Part shown: one piece after another, positions 1 through 5,820 of the stretch | How the letters are laid out: each line of letters opens with the position of its first letter | Position numbering within the stretch: position 1 is the first letter of the stretch | NCBI GenBank assembly: GCA_002390305.1 | Contig: DGPE01000039.1 | Coordinates: forward strand, 1-5,820 | Source: Micrococcales bacterium UBA4448 | Lineage (GTDB): Bacteria; Actinomycetota; Actinomycetes; Actinomycetales; Microbacteriaceae | Length of the DNA stretch: 5,820 nt | Direction of reading: 5' to 3' | Position numbers and translations under genes: made by a program | Notes under the pieces: model-generated | What the model was told of the DNA's origin: nothing | The model's database searches: none | What the model saw: the letters and a program-made list of their open reading frames with translations, nothing else

Positions 1-310
1 GTAAATAGAGGCGCATAATCTCCGCGAATCTGCGCTCAATTTCGGTTTCTGAAAACTGGGGCATGAAGGACCCCGTTTTTGACAGGAAGCGATTTACTCT
101 TTTTAGCAGGTCGTTCGTCGTTTCTTGTCCGGCGTTCGCCATCTTGGGAAGGTGCTCCAGCTGGCTGTTAGAAATCCCGGCCTCCAGATATTCCAGCAAC
201 CTAACTTCAGCGGCAGTTAGGTTGGCTAATGGCTTTTCTCGAACCCCATATTGTCTGGAGGATTCGGAAATCCACAGTCTTGCGAGACCCGGATTGATTT
301 GTCTGACCAC
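1..310 (-). CDS. N-terminal part of a ThiF/cyclodehydratase-like protein (Rv3196-type), cut by the left edge
   Basis: An open minus-strand frame runs from about 310 to the left edge, giving ~103 residues with no stop. From the GTG at 310 it reads MVRQINPGLARLW, and later LTAAEVRLLEYLEAGIS followed by a charged helical stretch. A short beta-rich start (PGL-x-x-LW) followed by LTxAExxLLxxLxxGIS is what I recall from the N-terminus of actinobacterial ThiF-like proteins (E1-like adenylyltransferase or TOMM leader-peptide-binding annotation) beside zincin_2 genes. The nucleotide-binding part would lie outside the window, so the enzymatic assignment is inference from this weak match plus position. 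Start choice is uncertain: the frame is closed by a TAA at 338-340, a TTG lies at 332-334, and neither start has a clear Shine-Dalgarno; GTG gives the more family-like N-terminus. The gap to the upstream zincin_2 stop is 51 bp, so cotranscription is likely. A plus-strand frame over the same bases is judged a shadow. Confidence 0.55.
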   Translation of the reverse strand, partial: MVRQINPGLARLWISESSRQYGVREKPLANLTAAEVRLLEYLEAGISNSQLEHLPKMANAGQETTNDLLKRVNRFLSKTGSFMPQFSETEIERRFAEIMRLYL

Positions 311-361
311 AGCTGAAATTCTGCATCCAATCAAAATTTATTGGGATGCATTCTCCACAGG

Positions 362-1639
362 CTATTCGGATAAAAATTTCTTGAGCTGGTCCTCAAAATC
401 ATCTCCACTGTTTTGGATTCTTGCAATCAGAGCAGCAGGGGTTTGGATTTCCTCTGCCGAAGGTAGCTGGTCTGGGTGAGACCAGAGGCTATCCGATGAT
501 TGTTTGCCAAGTTGATCAAAAACCGATTGCCACATTGTGGTGGCCTCGCGCCTCAAGCGCGGTCGCAACTCCAGCCCGAGGAGGGCCTCAAAGGTTTTTG
601 CAGATGCTCTGCTGGTGGCGCGATGACGGTTATAAAGCTCAAAGACCATCAAGATGCTTGGAAGCCTTTTGGTCGCCTCTAGGGCAGTTGCATCGGCCCA
701 ACCTTCAATCAAGGCCAGCGACAACTCAATTCTGCCAAGAGCCTTGTCCTGTTCGGGCGTTCGCGGTGAAACCATCGCACTTGCTTCGATAATTTGCTCC
801 ATAGATCCGGGGTTGGCCGGATCAATTTTTTGAACAATGTCCTCGATGCCACTTAGGTCCACAGTCAGACCGGCGGCAAACTCTCTGACTTGCGTCACGA
901 TCTGGTCTCGGAGCCAACCTGACTGGCTAAATAGCGAGGAGATTGCGAGCTCTCGGGCCGCAAGAAATATTAAAACCTCGCTCTTGGAAACTTCGAGATC
1001 TTTCAGATAGGACTCCAGGTTTTGAGTTATCACTCCGGGTCGGTCCGTAAGTGGAATCCCAATTTCCCCTCCCACTAAAACCTCGCCGGACAGCTTCCCA
1101 ATTGCTTGGCCGAGTTGCATGGCAAAAATCGATGCTCCGGCGTTGCCGATGAAGTTCTTGGCAGGCCCCATCATTTCGCTCAACTCCGGTGGCAAGGAAT
1201 TTCCGAGGTTCTCGCTCAAGGCCACTGCCATGCTGTTGGCAATCGGCTCGGAGAGCTCTCGGAACAGCGGCATTGCCTCCTGTGCCCATAATGTTCGGCT
1301 GAGAATTTTGGGTGAATTGGAGTTCGCAAAGTCCGTGACCTCACTGAGCCACAGGCGCGCCATATCAAAAGCGTTATCAACCTCTGCCCGAAGGCTGGGA
1401 GCCGCTTCACGTTGATCTTTCTTGGCAAGACTCAGCGCTTGGCTCAGCGCCATTTTCCAGTCAACAGGTTCGCCCGGCTCACCCGTCATCGCTGAAACTT
1501 GCCCAAATAGATTGCTGAGCATGCTGGGATCCACAGAGAAACCAGCGACTTTTGCGAGGTCTTCAGGATCCAGTTGGCCTGATTCCATCATTTTCTTTAT
1601 TAGTCGTTCGAGTTCTTCGCGATCCGGCTGTTCATCCAT
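362..1639 (-). CDS. Zincin_2 / DUF2342 family protein, probably catalytically dead
   Basis: 425 residues, predicted soluble and mostly helical, with no signal peptide. It matches the actinobacterial DUF2342 'zinc-dependent metalloprotease' family (Rv3195 type). The acidic N-terminus (about 1-60) resembles the usual short predicted helices with Met-rich turns. The core (about 110-215) includes the Gly/Ala segment near 165-190. Family landmarks are EGWAD at 312-316, LGLELRPRLRREA near 354-366 and WSHPD at 386-390. The segment equivalent to REAAHxRLF in relatives reads RELAISSLF (229-237): Glu230 remains, but the metal-ligand histidine is Ile233, codon ATC at 943-941. The protein has only two histidines (339 and 388) and no cysteine, so no HExxH site can exist. 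The ATG at 1639 is preceded by GAGG with 6-nt spacing, which fixes the start. It diverges from the ylbL-like gene and leads into the ThiF-like gene. Family membership is confident; loss of activity is inferred. Confidence 0.88.
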   Translation of the reverse strand: MDEQPDREELERLIKKMMESGQLDPEDLAKVAGFSVDPSMLSNLFGQVSAMTGEPGEPVDWKMALSQALSLAKKDQREAAPSLRAEVDNAFDMARLWLSEVTDFANSNSPKILSRTLWAQEAMPLFRELSEPIANSMAVALSENLGNSLPPELSEMMGPAKNFIGNAGASIFAMQLGQAIGKLSGEVLVGGEIGIPLTDRPGVITQNLESYLKDLEVSKSEVLIFLAARELAISSLFSQSGWLRDQIVTQVREFAAGLTVDLSGIEDIVQKIDPANPGSMEQIIEASAMVSPRTPEQDKALGRIELSLALIEGWADATALEATKRLPSILMVFELYNRHRATSRASAKTFEALLGLELRPRLRREATTMWQSVFDQLGKQSSDSLWSHPDQLPSAEEIQTPAALIARIQNSGDDFEDQLKKFLSE

Positions 1640-1642
1640 AGC

Positions 1643-1649
1643 TCACCTC
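1643..1649 (-). promoter_or_regulatory. Shine-Dalgarno site of the zincin_2 gene
   Basis: On the minus strand the sequence reads GAGGTGA. Its GAGG core (1649-1646) lies 6 nt before the ATG at 1639. This contrasts with the divergent plus-strand gene, which has no such site. Confidence 0.75.
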
Positions 1650-1741
1650 TTTGAGTAAAACGCTACCCTGCAACGCTGAGGATGCCCTGCAAGCTGCCGG
1701 GAACTTAGACCTTGTTCGCCTAGGGCGTGAGCCGCTACTGG

Positions 1742-1765
1742 GTAAATTGTCCACCTGCAATTTAC
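1742..1765. repeat. Perfect 8-bp inverted repeat, possible operator
   Basis: GTAAATTG (1742-1749) and CAATTTAC (1758-1765) are exact reverse complements around an 8-nt spacer. This is a 24-bp dyad typical in size for a dimeric regulator's site. The right arm runs into the proposed -10 box of the ylbL-like gene (1763-1768), so a bound protein would block the promoter. No U-tract follows and no coding sequence lies just before it on the plus strand, so it is not a terminator. The operator role is inference; the symmetry is directly visible. Confidence 0.4.
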
Positions 1766-1768
1766 GAT
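1763..1768 (+). promoter_or_regulatory. Putative -10 box of a leaderless promoter for the ylbL-like gene
   Basis: TACGAT fits the actinobacterial TANNNT -10 pattern and sits exactly 7 nt before the ATG at 1776, so transcription would start at the start codon. No purine-rich Shine-Dalgarno is present before that ATG. An in-frame TAA at 1743-1745 leaves no better upstream start, and the next downstream Met (residue 50) lies beyond the membrane anchor. Leaderless mRNAs are common in actinobacteria. The -35 match is poor (best around 1739-1745). Confidence 0.45.
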
Positions 1769-1775
1769 TGTTGCA

Positions 1776-2843
1776 ATGACCTTTTTTGAAGACCCAAAAG
1801 CCGATAAAAAAAGCCGCATATCGGTTTGGCTTGGCCTTGGTGTTCTTACGGTTGTGCTGTCTGGACTGCTATTGATTCCAACCGGGTTTGTCATTGAAAG
1901 GCCAGGTCAGGTTTTTAACGTCATGGGTGAAATTTCGGGCGAGCAAGTGATTAGCTCTTCAGAAGCTGAAATTTTTCCTTCGGAAACCAGATTTGACGTG
2001 ACCACAGTGTCGCTGCTTGGAAATCGCGAGTCAACTCCCAGTTGGATACAAGTATTCATGGCCTGGGCTGACCCAAATCAGATCGTTATTCCGCTCGACG
2101 AAGTGTTCCCGCCAAATTTCAGCACCGAGCAATTTAGGGCCGAGTCTTCGCTTCAAATGGAGGTCTCGCAGCAGGATGCCATCGCGGTTGCGCTGAAAGA
2201 GCTTGGATTTGAGGTTCCCCGTGTCCTATATGTGAATACCGTTCTGGAAGATGCTCCGGCGTCCGGAATATTGATTGCCGGTGACCTCTTAGTGAACGCG
2301 GATGGCCAGCCAGTATTCGATTTTGATTCGTTCAAATCCATAATCCAATCCGTTGAGGGCGAGCCCTTGGAAATCGAGGTGATCCGTCAGGGCGCTGCTA
2401 CCACTTTGTTTATCTCCCCCGAGCTCACCGGGGAAACGTGGGCAATCGGGGCAATGATCGGTTACACCTACGACTTTCCATTTGATCTCACGCTCCAGCT
2501 TGGAGATGTTGGTGGACCAAGCGGAGGTCTAATTTTCAGCCTCGGAGTGCTTGATTCCTTGACGCCCGGTTCTCTGGCTGGAAACTTGCACATTGCCGGA
2601 ACCGGAACTATCGATTCTGACGGCAACGTTGGGCCAATCGGAGGCATTGCGCTAAAAATGCTTGGCGCCCAAGAGGCAGGCGCAACTCTGTTTTTGGCAC
2701 CCGAGGCCAACTGCGAAGAGGCACTTGCAAATATTCCCAGCGATTTGACAGTTGTTTCGGTGAGAGACTTAGCTGAAGCCATTGACAAAATAGACTTATT
2801 CAACAGCGGGCAAAAGCTGCCCGATTTGCAATGCACTAACTAG
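1776..2843 (+). CDS. ylbL: YlbL-family membrane-anchored PDZ / Lon-like (S16) serine protease
   Basis: 355 residues. A charged N-terminus (KADKKSR) precedes one membrane anchor at about 15-37, placing the rest outside the membrane. The family landmark ERPGQVFNVMG follows at 41-51. A PDZ-like domain spans about 126-214, including the GILIAGDLLVNADGQPV turn. The Lon-type domain carries the nucleophile Ser249 in GGPSGGL and the general base Lys294 in GGIALKMLGA. The 45-residue spacing is right for this Ser-Lys dyad class, so the enzyme should be active. In Bacillus subtilis, YlbL degrades the SOS-induced division inhibitor YneA after DNA damage; the actinobacterial substrate is not known from this sequence. 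The only two cysteines, 313 and 353, lie in the outward-facing C-terminal part and could form a disulfide. The gene appears leaderless and lies 10 bp before the UPF0182 gene, with which it probably forms an operon. Confidence 0.95.
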   Translation: MTFFEDPKADKKSRISVWLGLGVLTVVLSGLLLIPTGFVIERPGQVFNVMGEISGEQVISSSEAEIFPSETRFDVTTVSLLGNRESTPSWIQVFMAWADPNQIVIPLDEVFPPNFSTEQFRAESSLQMEVSQQDAIAVALKELGFEVPRVLYVNTVLEDAPASGILIAGDLLVNADGQPVFDFDSFKSIIQSVEGEPLEIEVIRQGAATTLFISPELTGETWAIGAMIGYTYDFPFDLTLQLGDVGGPSGGLIFSLGVLDSLTPGSLAGNLHIAGTGTIDSDGNVGPIGGIALKMLGAQEAGATLFLAPEANCEEALANIPSDLTVVSVRDLAEAIDKIDLFNSGQKLPDLQCTN

Positions 2844-2847
2844 GAGA
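2842..2847 (+). promoter_or_regulatory. Shine-Dalgarno site deciding the TTG start of the UPF0182 gene
   Basis: AGGAGA lies 6 nt before the TTG at 2854 and overlaps the TAG stop (2841-2843) of the protease gene. It supports the rare TTG start, because the first internal Met is residue 70, inside the second membrane helix. Ribosomes ending ylbL would be placed directly on this site, implying translational coupling. Confidence 0.8.
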
Positions 2848-2853
2848 TAGATA

Positions 2854-5724
2854 TTGTCTGAAGCACAAGCACAACCCCGTCGTAAAGCCTCTCCGCTTTC
2901 GATAGCCTTCGGAATTCTGGCTGTTATCGTCTTCGCTCTGCTGAGTGCGGCTGGCATCTATACCGATTGGCTATGGTTCCGGCAGCTTGGCTTCGAGGTT
3001 GTGTTCTTCACTCAAATCCTGGGTCAGGTAATTGCATTCTTGGTTGGCTTCACGATCATGACTGTCTTGGTTGCCATTGGGCTCACGGCGGCATGGCGGT
3101 CGCGACCGGTCTATCTAAAAATGCCGGAAGAGTCTCCCTTCCAGGCCTACCAGCAACTGCTCGAGGGTCTTCGCAAAGTAATTATGCTCGGCGTTCCAAC
3201 ACTGCTGGGTGTTTTCGGTGGCCTCATCGCCGCCAGGGAGTGGCAGACTGCAGCGCTCTGGCTCAACGGTGGCGACTTTGGGATAGCTGACCCACAGTTT
3301 GGCCTCGATATTGGATTTTTCATCTTCCAGCTGCCTTTTTATGCATTCATAGTTGGTTTTATCTCGGGCGGCGTGTTCTTGGCCGCAGTTATTAACGCCG
3401 GTGTCCACCTTATTTACGGGGGGATTCGTTTCACCGGTCGAGCAGTTCAGGTTTCCAAGCCAGCCCGACTGCAGCTGGCAATTTTGATTGCGGTGTACAT
3501 GTTGCTGCAGGGTCTGAGTCTTTGGCTGGACCAATATGCAACCGCCACCAGCACCGGAGGTCTGTTCACTGGTGTTACCTACGCGGATGCCAACGCCGTC
3601 ATCCCGGGTCTACAAATCCTTGCACTGATTTCTGGCGCTGTCGCGGTGGCGTTCATAGTCACGGCAATTATTGGCAGGTGGCGAGTGTCAATCATCGCAA
3701 CCGCTCTAATGGTTGCAAGCTCACTTGTCCTGGGTGGCCTGTTCCCCTGGGTTGTCCAGACCTTCCAGGTTGTTCCTAACGAGCGAACACTCGAGGGCCC
3801 ATTCCTACAGAAGAACATTGACGCTACTCGCCTGGCATATGGCCTAGACGCCGTGAACGTGGTCGACTATAACGCCAGCGTTGTTGCCGAACCCGGCGCG
3901 CTTAGAAACGATGCCAAGACCACTGCATCTATTCGAATTATTGACCCTGCACTTGTTTCGGATGCTTTCAGGCAGCTTGAGCAGTACCGTCAGTACTACA
4001 GCTTCCCAAACCGGCTGCATGTCGGCAGGTACGAGGTCGACGGCCAGACTCAGGACACCGTTATTGCAGTTCGTGAACTGAATCAGGCTGGTCTGGGAGA
4101 TTCTCAATCCTGGTATAACTCAACAATTGTTTATACCCACGGTTTTGGTTTAGTTGCCGCTTACGGTAATAAGCGCGACAGCGATGGCAAGCCGCAGTTC
4201 TTCCAGTCTGGAATTCCATCTGTTGGTCAGCTGGGTGATTTTGAGCCAAGAATTTACTTCGGTGCAAACTCCCCTGAGTACTCGATTGTTGGGGCGCCAG
4301 GTGGAGCCGATCCCTTGGAATTTGATTTTCCTGCCGGTGACGACGGAGAGAACGAAACTTACACAACTTTCGATGGAAATGGCGGACCACAGGTCGGAAG
4401 CATCTTCACCAGACTCGCCTACGCTCTGAGGTTCCAGAGTGAGCAAATTCTGCTTTCCGATGCCATTAACGCTGAATCTCAGATTCTGTATAACCGCTCT
4501 CCAGCTGATCGAATCGCAGAAGTGGCGCCGTATTTGACGGTGGACTCCGAGACATACCCAGCGGTGGTTGACGGTCGAGTCAAGTGGATTGTCGATGGTT
4601 ACACAACAACCACCCAGTATCCATATTCGAATGTTGAAGCCTTCAACCTCGCGATTTTGGACACTTCTTCGGAGACTTTCAACCGGGACACCACCGATGT
4701 CAACTACATCCGAAACTCGGTGAAAGCAACCGTAGACGCCTATGACGGTTCTGTTGATCTTTATCAGTGGGACGACCAGGATCCAATTCTCAAGGCTTGG
4801 ATGAATCTATACCCAGACACCGTGCAGCCTCGTTCTGCTATTTCCGGCGAGCTGATGTCACATGTTAGATACCCGTCTGACCTATTCAAGATTCAGCGTT
4901 CGGTTCTTGGCAACTACCACGTCACAGAAGCCGGAGCCTTCTATTCTCAGCAGGATGCTTGGATGACACCAAATGACCCGGTCGAGGGAACTGGTCTCGG
5001 TGCTCTTCAGCCGCCCTACTACCTGACAATGCAGGCGCCAGGCGAAGCTGACAGCGCCTTCTCGATCTACTCAACCTTTATTCCTCAGTCAACTGGTGAG
5101 AGCAGCAGGAACGTGCTCACCGGATACTTGATTGCTAACGCCGATGCTGGCAACAAAGCCGGCACCGTCGGTGCAGACTACGGAAAGCTAACGCTGTTAA
5201 ATCTCCCACGTGAGACCGTGGTTCCAGGTCCAGGTCAGGTCCAAAACAACTTCAACGCCGACAGCAATGTCTCATCACTGCTGAACATCTTGCGTCAGGG
5301 TTCGACAAGGGTTCTAAATGGAAACCTGCTGACATTGCCGGTGGCGGGCGGATTGCTATACGTGCAGCCGGTCTACATTGAATCAACCGGTGAAACTAGC
5401 TATCCACTGTTGCAGAAGGTGCTAGTTGCATTCGGTGACCAGATTGCCTTTGAGGACACTCTTGATCTCGCGCTAGACGCTCTATTTGGCGGTGATTCAG
5501 GTGTTTCTCCTCAGCAGGACACTGACACCACAGCAGAGGAGCCTGCAGTTGAGGCCCCGATAACAGATTCTGGCAATGCCGCTCTAGACGAAGCCCTTAG
5601 GGCAGCTAGCGCCGCACTAAGTGACAAGGAAGCTGCTCTTCGAGCTGGCGACTGGGATGCATTTGGTGCTGCGGATGAGAGATTGGCAAGGGCAATCGAG
5701 GATGCTTTAGCGGCGTTAGATTAA
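2854..5724 (+). CDS. UPF0182 family seven-helix membrane protein with a large extracytoplasmic domain
   Basis: 956 residues, about the usual length for this actinobacterial and cyanobacterial family of unknown function. Predicted membrane helices lie at about 16-35, 51-79, 107-126, 155-187, 206-225, 252-274 and 278-300. Positive residues (RRK; WRSR; the 192-205 loop; GRWR) mark the inner loops, so the N-terminus is inside and everything after 300 is outside. Family landmarks are DPQFGLDIGFFIFQLPFY at 146-163, PNERTLEGPFLQKNIDATR near 308-326, RSPADRIAEVAPYLTVD near 548, VDGRVKWIVDGYTTT near 572, and RYPSDLFKIQ near 672. A Thr/Pro/acidic linker (about 880-912) leads to a C-terminal helical segment with an AGDW turn. 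There is no cysteine in the whole protein. It probably partners with the preceding protease, given the 10-bp gap and shared Shine-Dalgarno/stop. The biochemical role is unknown. Confidence 0.95.
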   Translation: MSEAQAQPRRKASPLSIAFGILAVIVFALLSAAGIYTDWLWFRQLGFEVVFFTQILGQVIAFLVGFTIMTVLVAIGLTAAWRSRPVYLKMPEESPFQAYQQLLEGLRKVIMLGVPTLLGVFGGLIAAREWQTAALWLNGGDFGIADPQFGLDIGFFIFQLPFYAFIVGFISGGVFLAAVINAGVHLIYGGIRFTGRAVQVSKPARLQLAILIAVYMLLQGLSLWLDQYATATSTGGLFTGVTYADANAVIPGLQILALISGAVAVAFIVTAIIGRWRVSIIATALMVASSLVLGGLFPWVVQTFQVVPNERTLEGPFLQKNIDATRLAYGLDAVNVVDYNASVVAEPGALRNDAKTTASIRIIDPALVSDAFRQLEQYRQYYSFPNRLHVGRYEVDGQTQDTVIAVRELNQAGLGDSQSWYNSTIVYTHGFGLVAAYGNKRDSDGKPQFFQSGIPSVGQLGDFEPRIYFGANSPEYSIVGAPGGADPLEFDFPAGDDGENETYTTFDGNGGPQVGSIFTRLAYALRFQSEQILLSDAINAESQILYNRSPADRIAEVAPYLTVDSETYPAVVDGRVKWIVDGYTTTTQYPYSNVEAFNLAILDTSSETFNRDTTDVNYIRNSVKATVDAYDGSVDLYQWDDQDPILKAWMNLYPDTVQPRSAISGELMSHVRYPSDLFKIQRSVLGNYHVTEAGAFYSQQDAWMTPNDPVEGTGLGALQPPYYLTMQAPGEADSAFSIYSTFIPQSTGESSRNVLTGYLIANADAGNKAGTVGADYGKLTLLNLPRETVVPGPGQVQNNFNADSNVSSLLNILRQGSTRVLNGNLLTLPVAGGLLYVQPVYIESTGETSYPLLQKVLVAFGDQIAFEDTLDLALDALFGGDSGVSPQQDTDTTAEEPAVEAPITDSGNAALDEALRAASAALSDKEAALRAGDWDAFGAADERLARAIEDALAALD

Positions 5725-5727
5725 GAA

Positions 5728-5749
5728 CCTAAAACCTGCTAAGGTTAGG
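5728..5749 (+). repeat. Short imperfect hairpin between the UPF0182 gene and the tRNA gene
   Basis: CCTAA (5728-5732) pairs with TTAGG (5745-5749), and CC (5735-5736) with GG (5743-5744) across an AA bulge. An alternative fold pairs AACCT (5733-5737) with AGGTT (5742-5746) around a 4-nt loop. No U-run follows, so it is at most a weak terminator or pause. It could also be chance. Confidence 0.25.
5740..5745 (+). promoter_or_regulatory. Possible -10 box for the initiator tRNA
   Basis: TAAGGT fits TANNNT and would start transcription around 5752, just before the mature tRNA end at 5757. The -35 candidate (TTAGAT at 5716-5721, 18-nt spacing) is poor and lies in the end of the upstream gene. Readthrough from the UPF0182 gene is the alternative. 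Confidence 0.25.
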
Positions 5750-5756
5750 ACTTCGC

Positions 5757-5820
5757 CGCGGGGTGGAGCAGTTCGGTAGCTCGCTGGGCTCATAACCCAG
5801 AGGTCGTAGGTTCAAATCCT
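5757..5820 (+). tRNA. Initiator tRNA-Met (fMet), anticodon CAT, 3' end cut by the window edge
   Basis: The cloverleaf is clear. The acceptor 5' arm is CGCGGGG (5757-5763). The D stem is GAGC/GCTC (5766-5769 with 5779-5782). The anticodon stem is CTGGG/CCCAG around loop CTCATAA, with CAT at 5791-5793. The T stem starts GTAGG at 5806 with loop TTCAAAT. Three marks identify the initiator rather than elongator type: C at position 1, the A11:U24 pair in the D stem, and three G:C pairs closing the anticodon loop. The last part of the T stem and the acceptor 3' arm lie beyond the window. It delivers formyl-methionine to the start codon. Confidence 0.97.

Noticed and set aside
63..479. Plus-strand open frame of 138 codons
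   Set aside because: It lies antisense to two minus-strand genes with better family signals. Its translation is rich in Ser/Trp/Cys with no recognisable motif, and it has no ribosome binding site.
927..1289. Minus-strand 120-codon frame inside the zincin_2 gene
   Set aside because: It is an out-of-frame shadow of a well-supported gene on the same strand, with basic low-quality composition.
1717..1727. CGCC-TAG-GGCG mini-palindrome in the divergent intergenic region
   Set aside because: A 4-bp stem with a 3-nt loop is too small to separate from chance, and no T-run follows on either strand.
3115..3534. Minus-strand 139-codon frame antisense to the UPF0182 membrane region
   Set aside because: It lies opposite conserved family motifs (DPQFG and membrane helices). 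Its composition is typical of antisense reading and no ribosome binding site was noted.
5223..5242. Tandem CCAGGT-like repeat
   Set aside because: It encodes the PGPGQVQ segment expected at this place in UPF0182 proteins, so it is explained by the protein sequence.
1..5820. Search by eye for CRISPR arrays, transposase remnants, attachment sites or phage genes
   Set aside because: No regularly spaced repeats, terminal inverted repeats or mobile-element proteins were seen. The window is almost fully filled by core genes. The truncated tRNA could in principle be an integration site, but its 3' end is outside the window.

Overview
The window looks like a chromosomal core segment of a small-genome, moderate-GC actinobacterium, most likely an aquatic member of Microbacteriaceae. 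This rests on gene content and order, not on any search. Side by side are a DUF2342/zincin_2 protein, a YlbL-type PDZ/Lon-like membrane protease and a UPF0182 membrane protein. As I recall it, the same block occurs in mycobacteria around Rv3193c-Rv3196. Base composition is close to balanced by eye, unlike high-GC soil actinobacteria. There is no sign of mobile DNA, phage genes or CRISPR.

Layout, left to right. Bases 1-310 (minus) hold the first ~103 residues of a gene running off the left edge; it resembles the N-terminus of the ThiF/cyclodehydratase-like protein usually found next to the zincin_2 gene. Bases 362-1639 (minus) hold the zincin_2 protein, probably cotranscribed with it. A 136-bp divergent intergenic region (1640-1775) carries a good ribosome binding site for the minus gene, a probable leaderless promoter for the plus gene, a perfect 8+8-bp inverted repeat over that promoter, and three copies of CCTGCAA. 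On the plus strand follow the YlbL-like protease (1776-2843) and the UPF0182 protein (2854-5724, TTG start), 10 bp apart and very likely translationally coupled. After a 32-bp gap comes an initiator tRNA-Met (5757 to the right edge, cut within its T stem).

How the genes may work together: the two plus-strand genes make one membrane/cell-surface unit. One is a membrane-anchored Ser-Lys protease facing outward. The other is a seven-helix membrane protein with a very large extracytoplasmic domain. The two minus-strand genes are predicted cytoplasmic. The persistence of this arrangement suggests a shared job in envelope protein quality control or modification, but no function is established for the set. 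The most notable anomaly is that the zincin_2 protein has lost the family's metal-site histidine and has only two histidines and no cysteine, so it is probably a pseudoprotease in this lineage.
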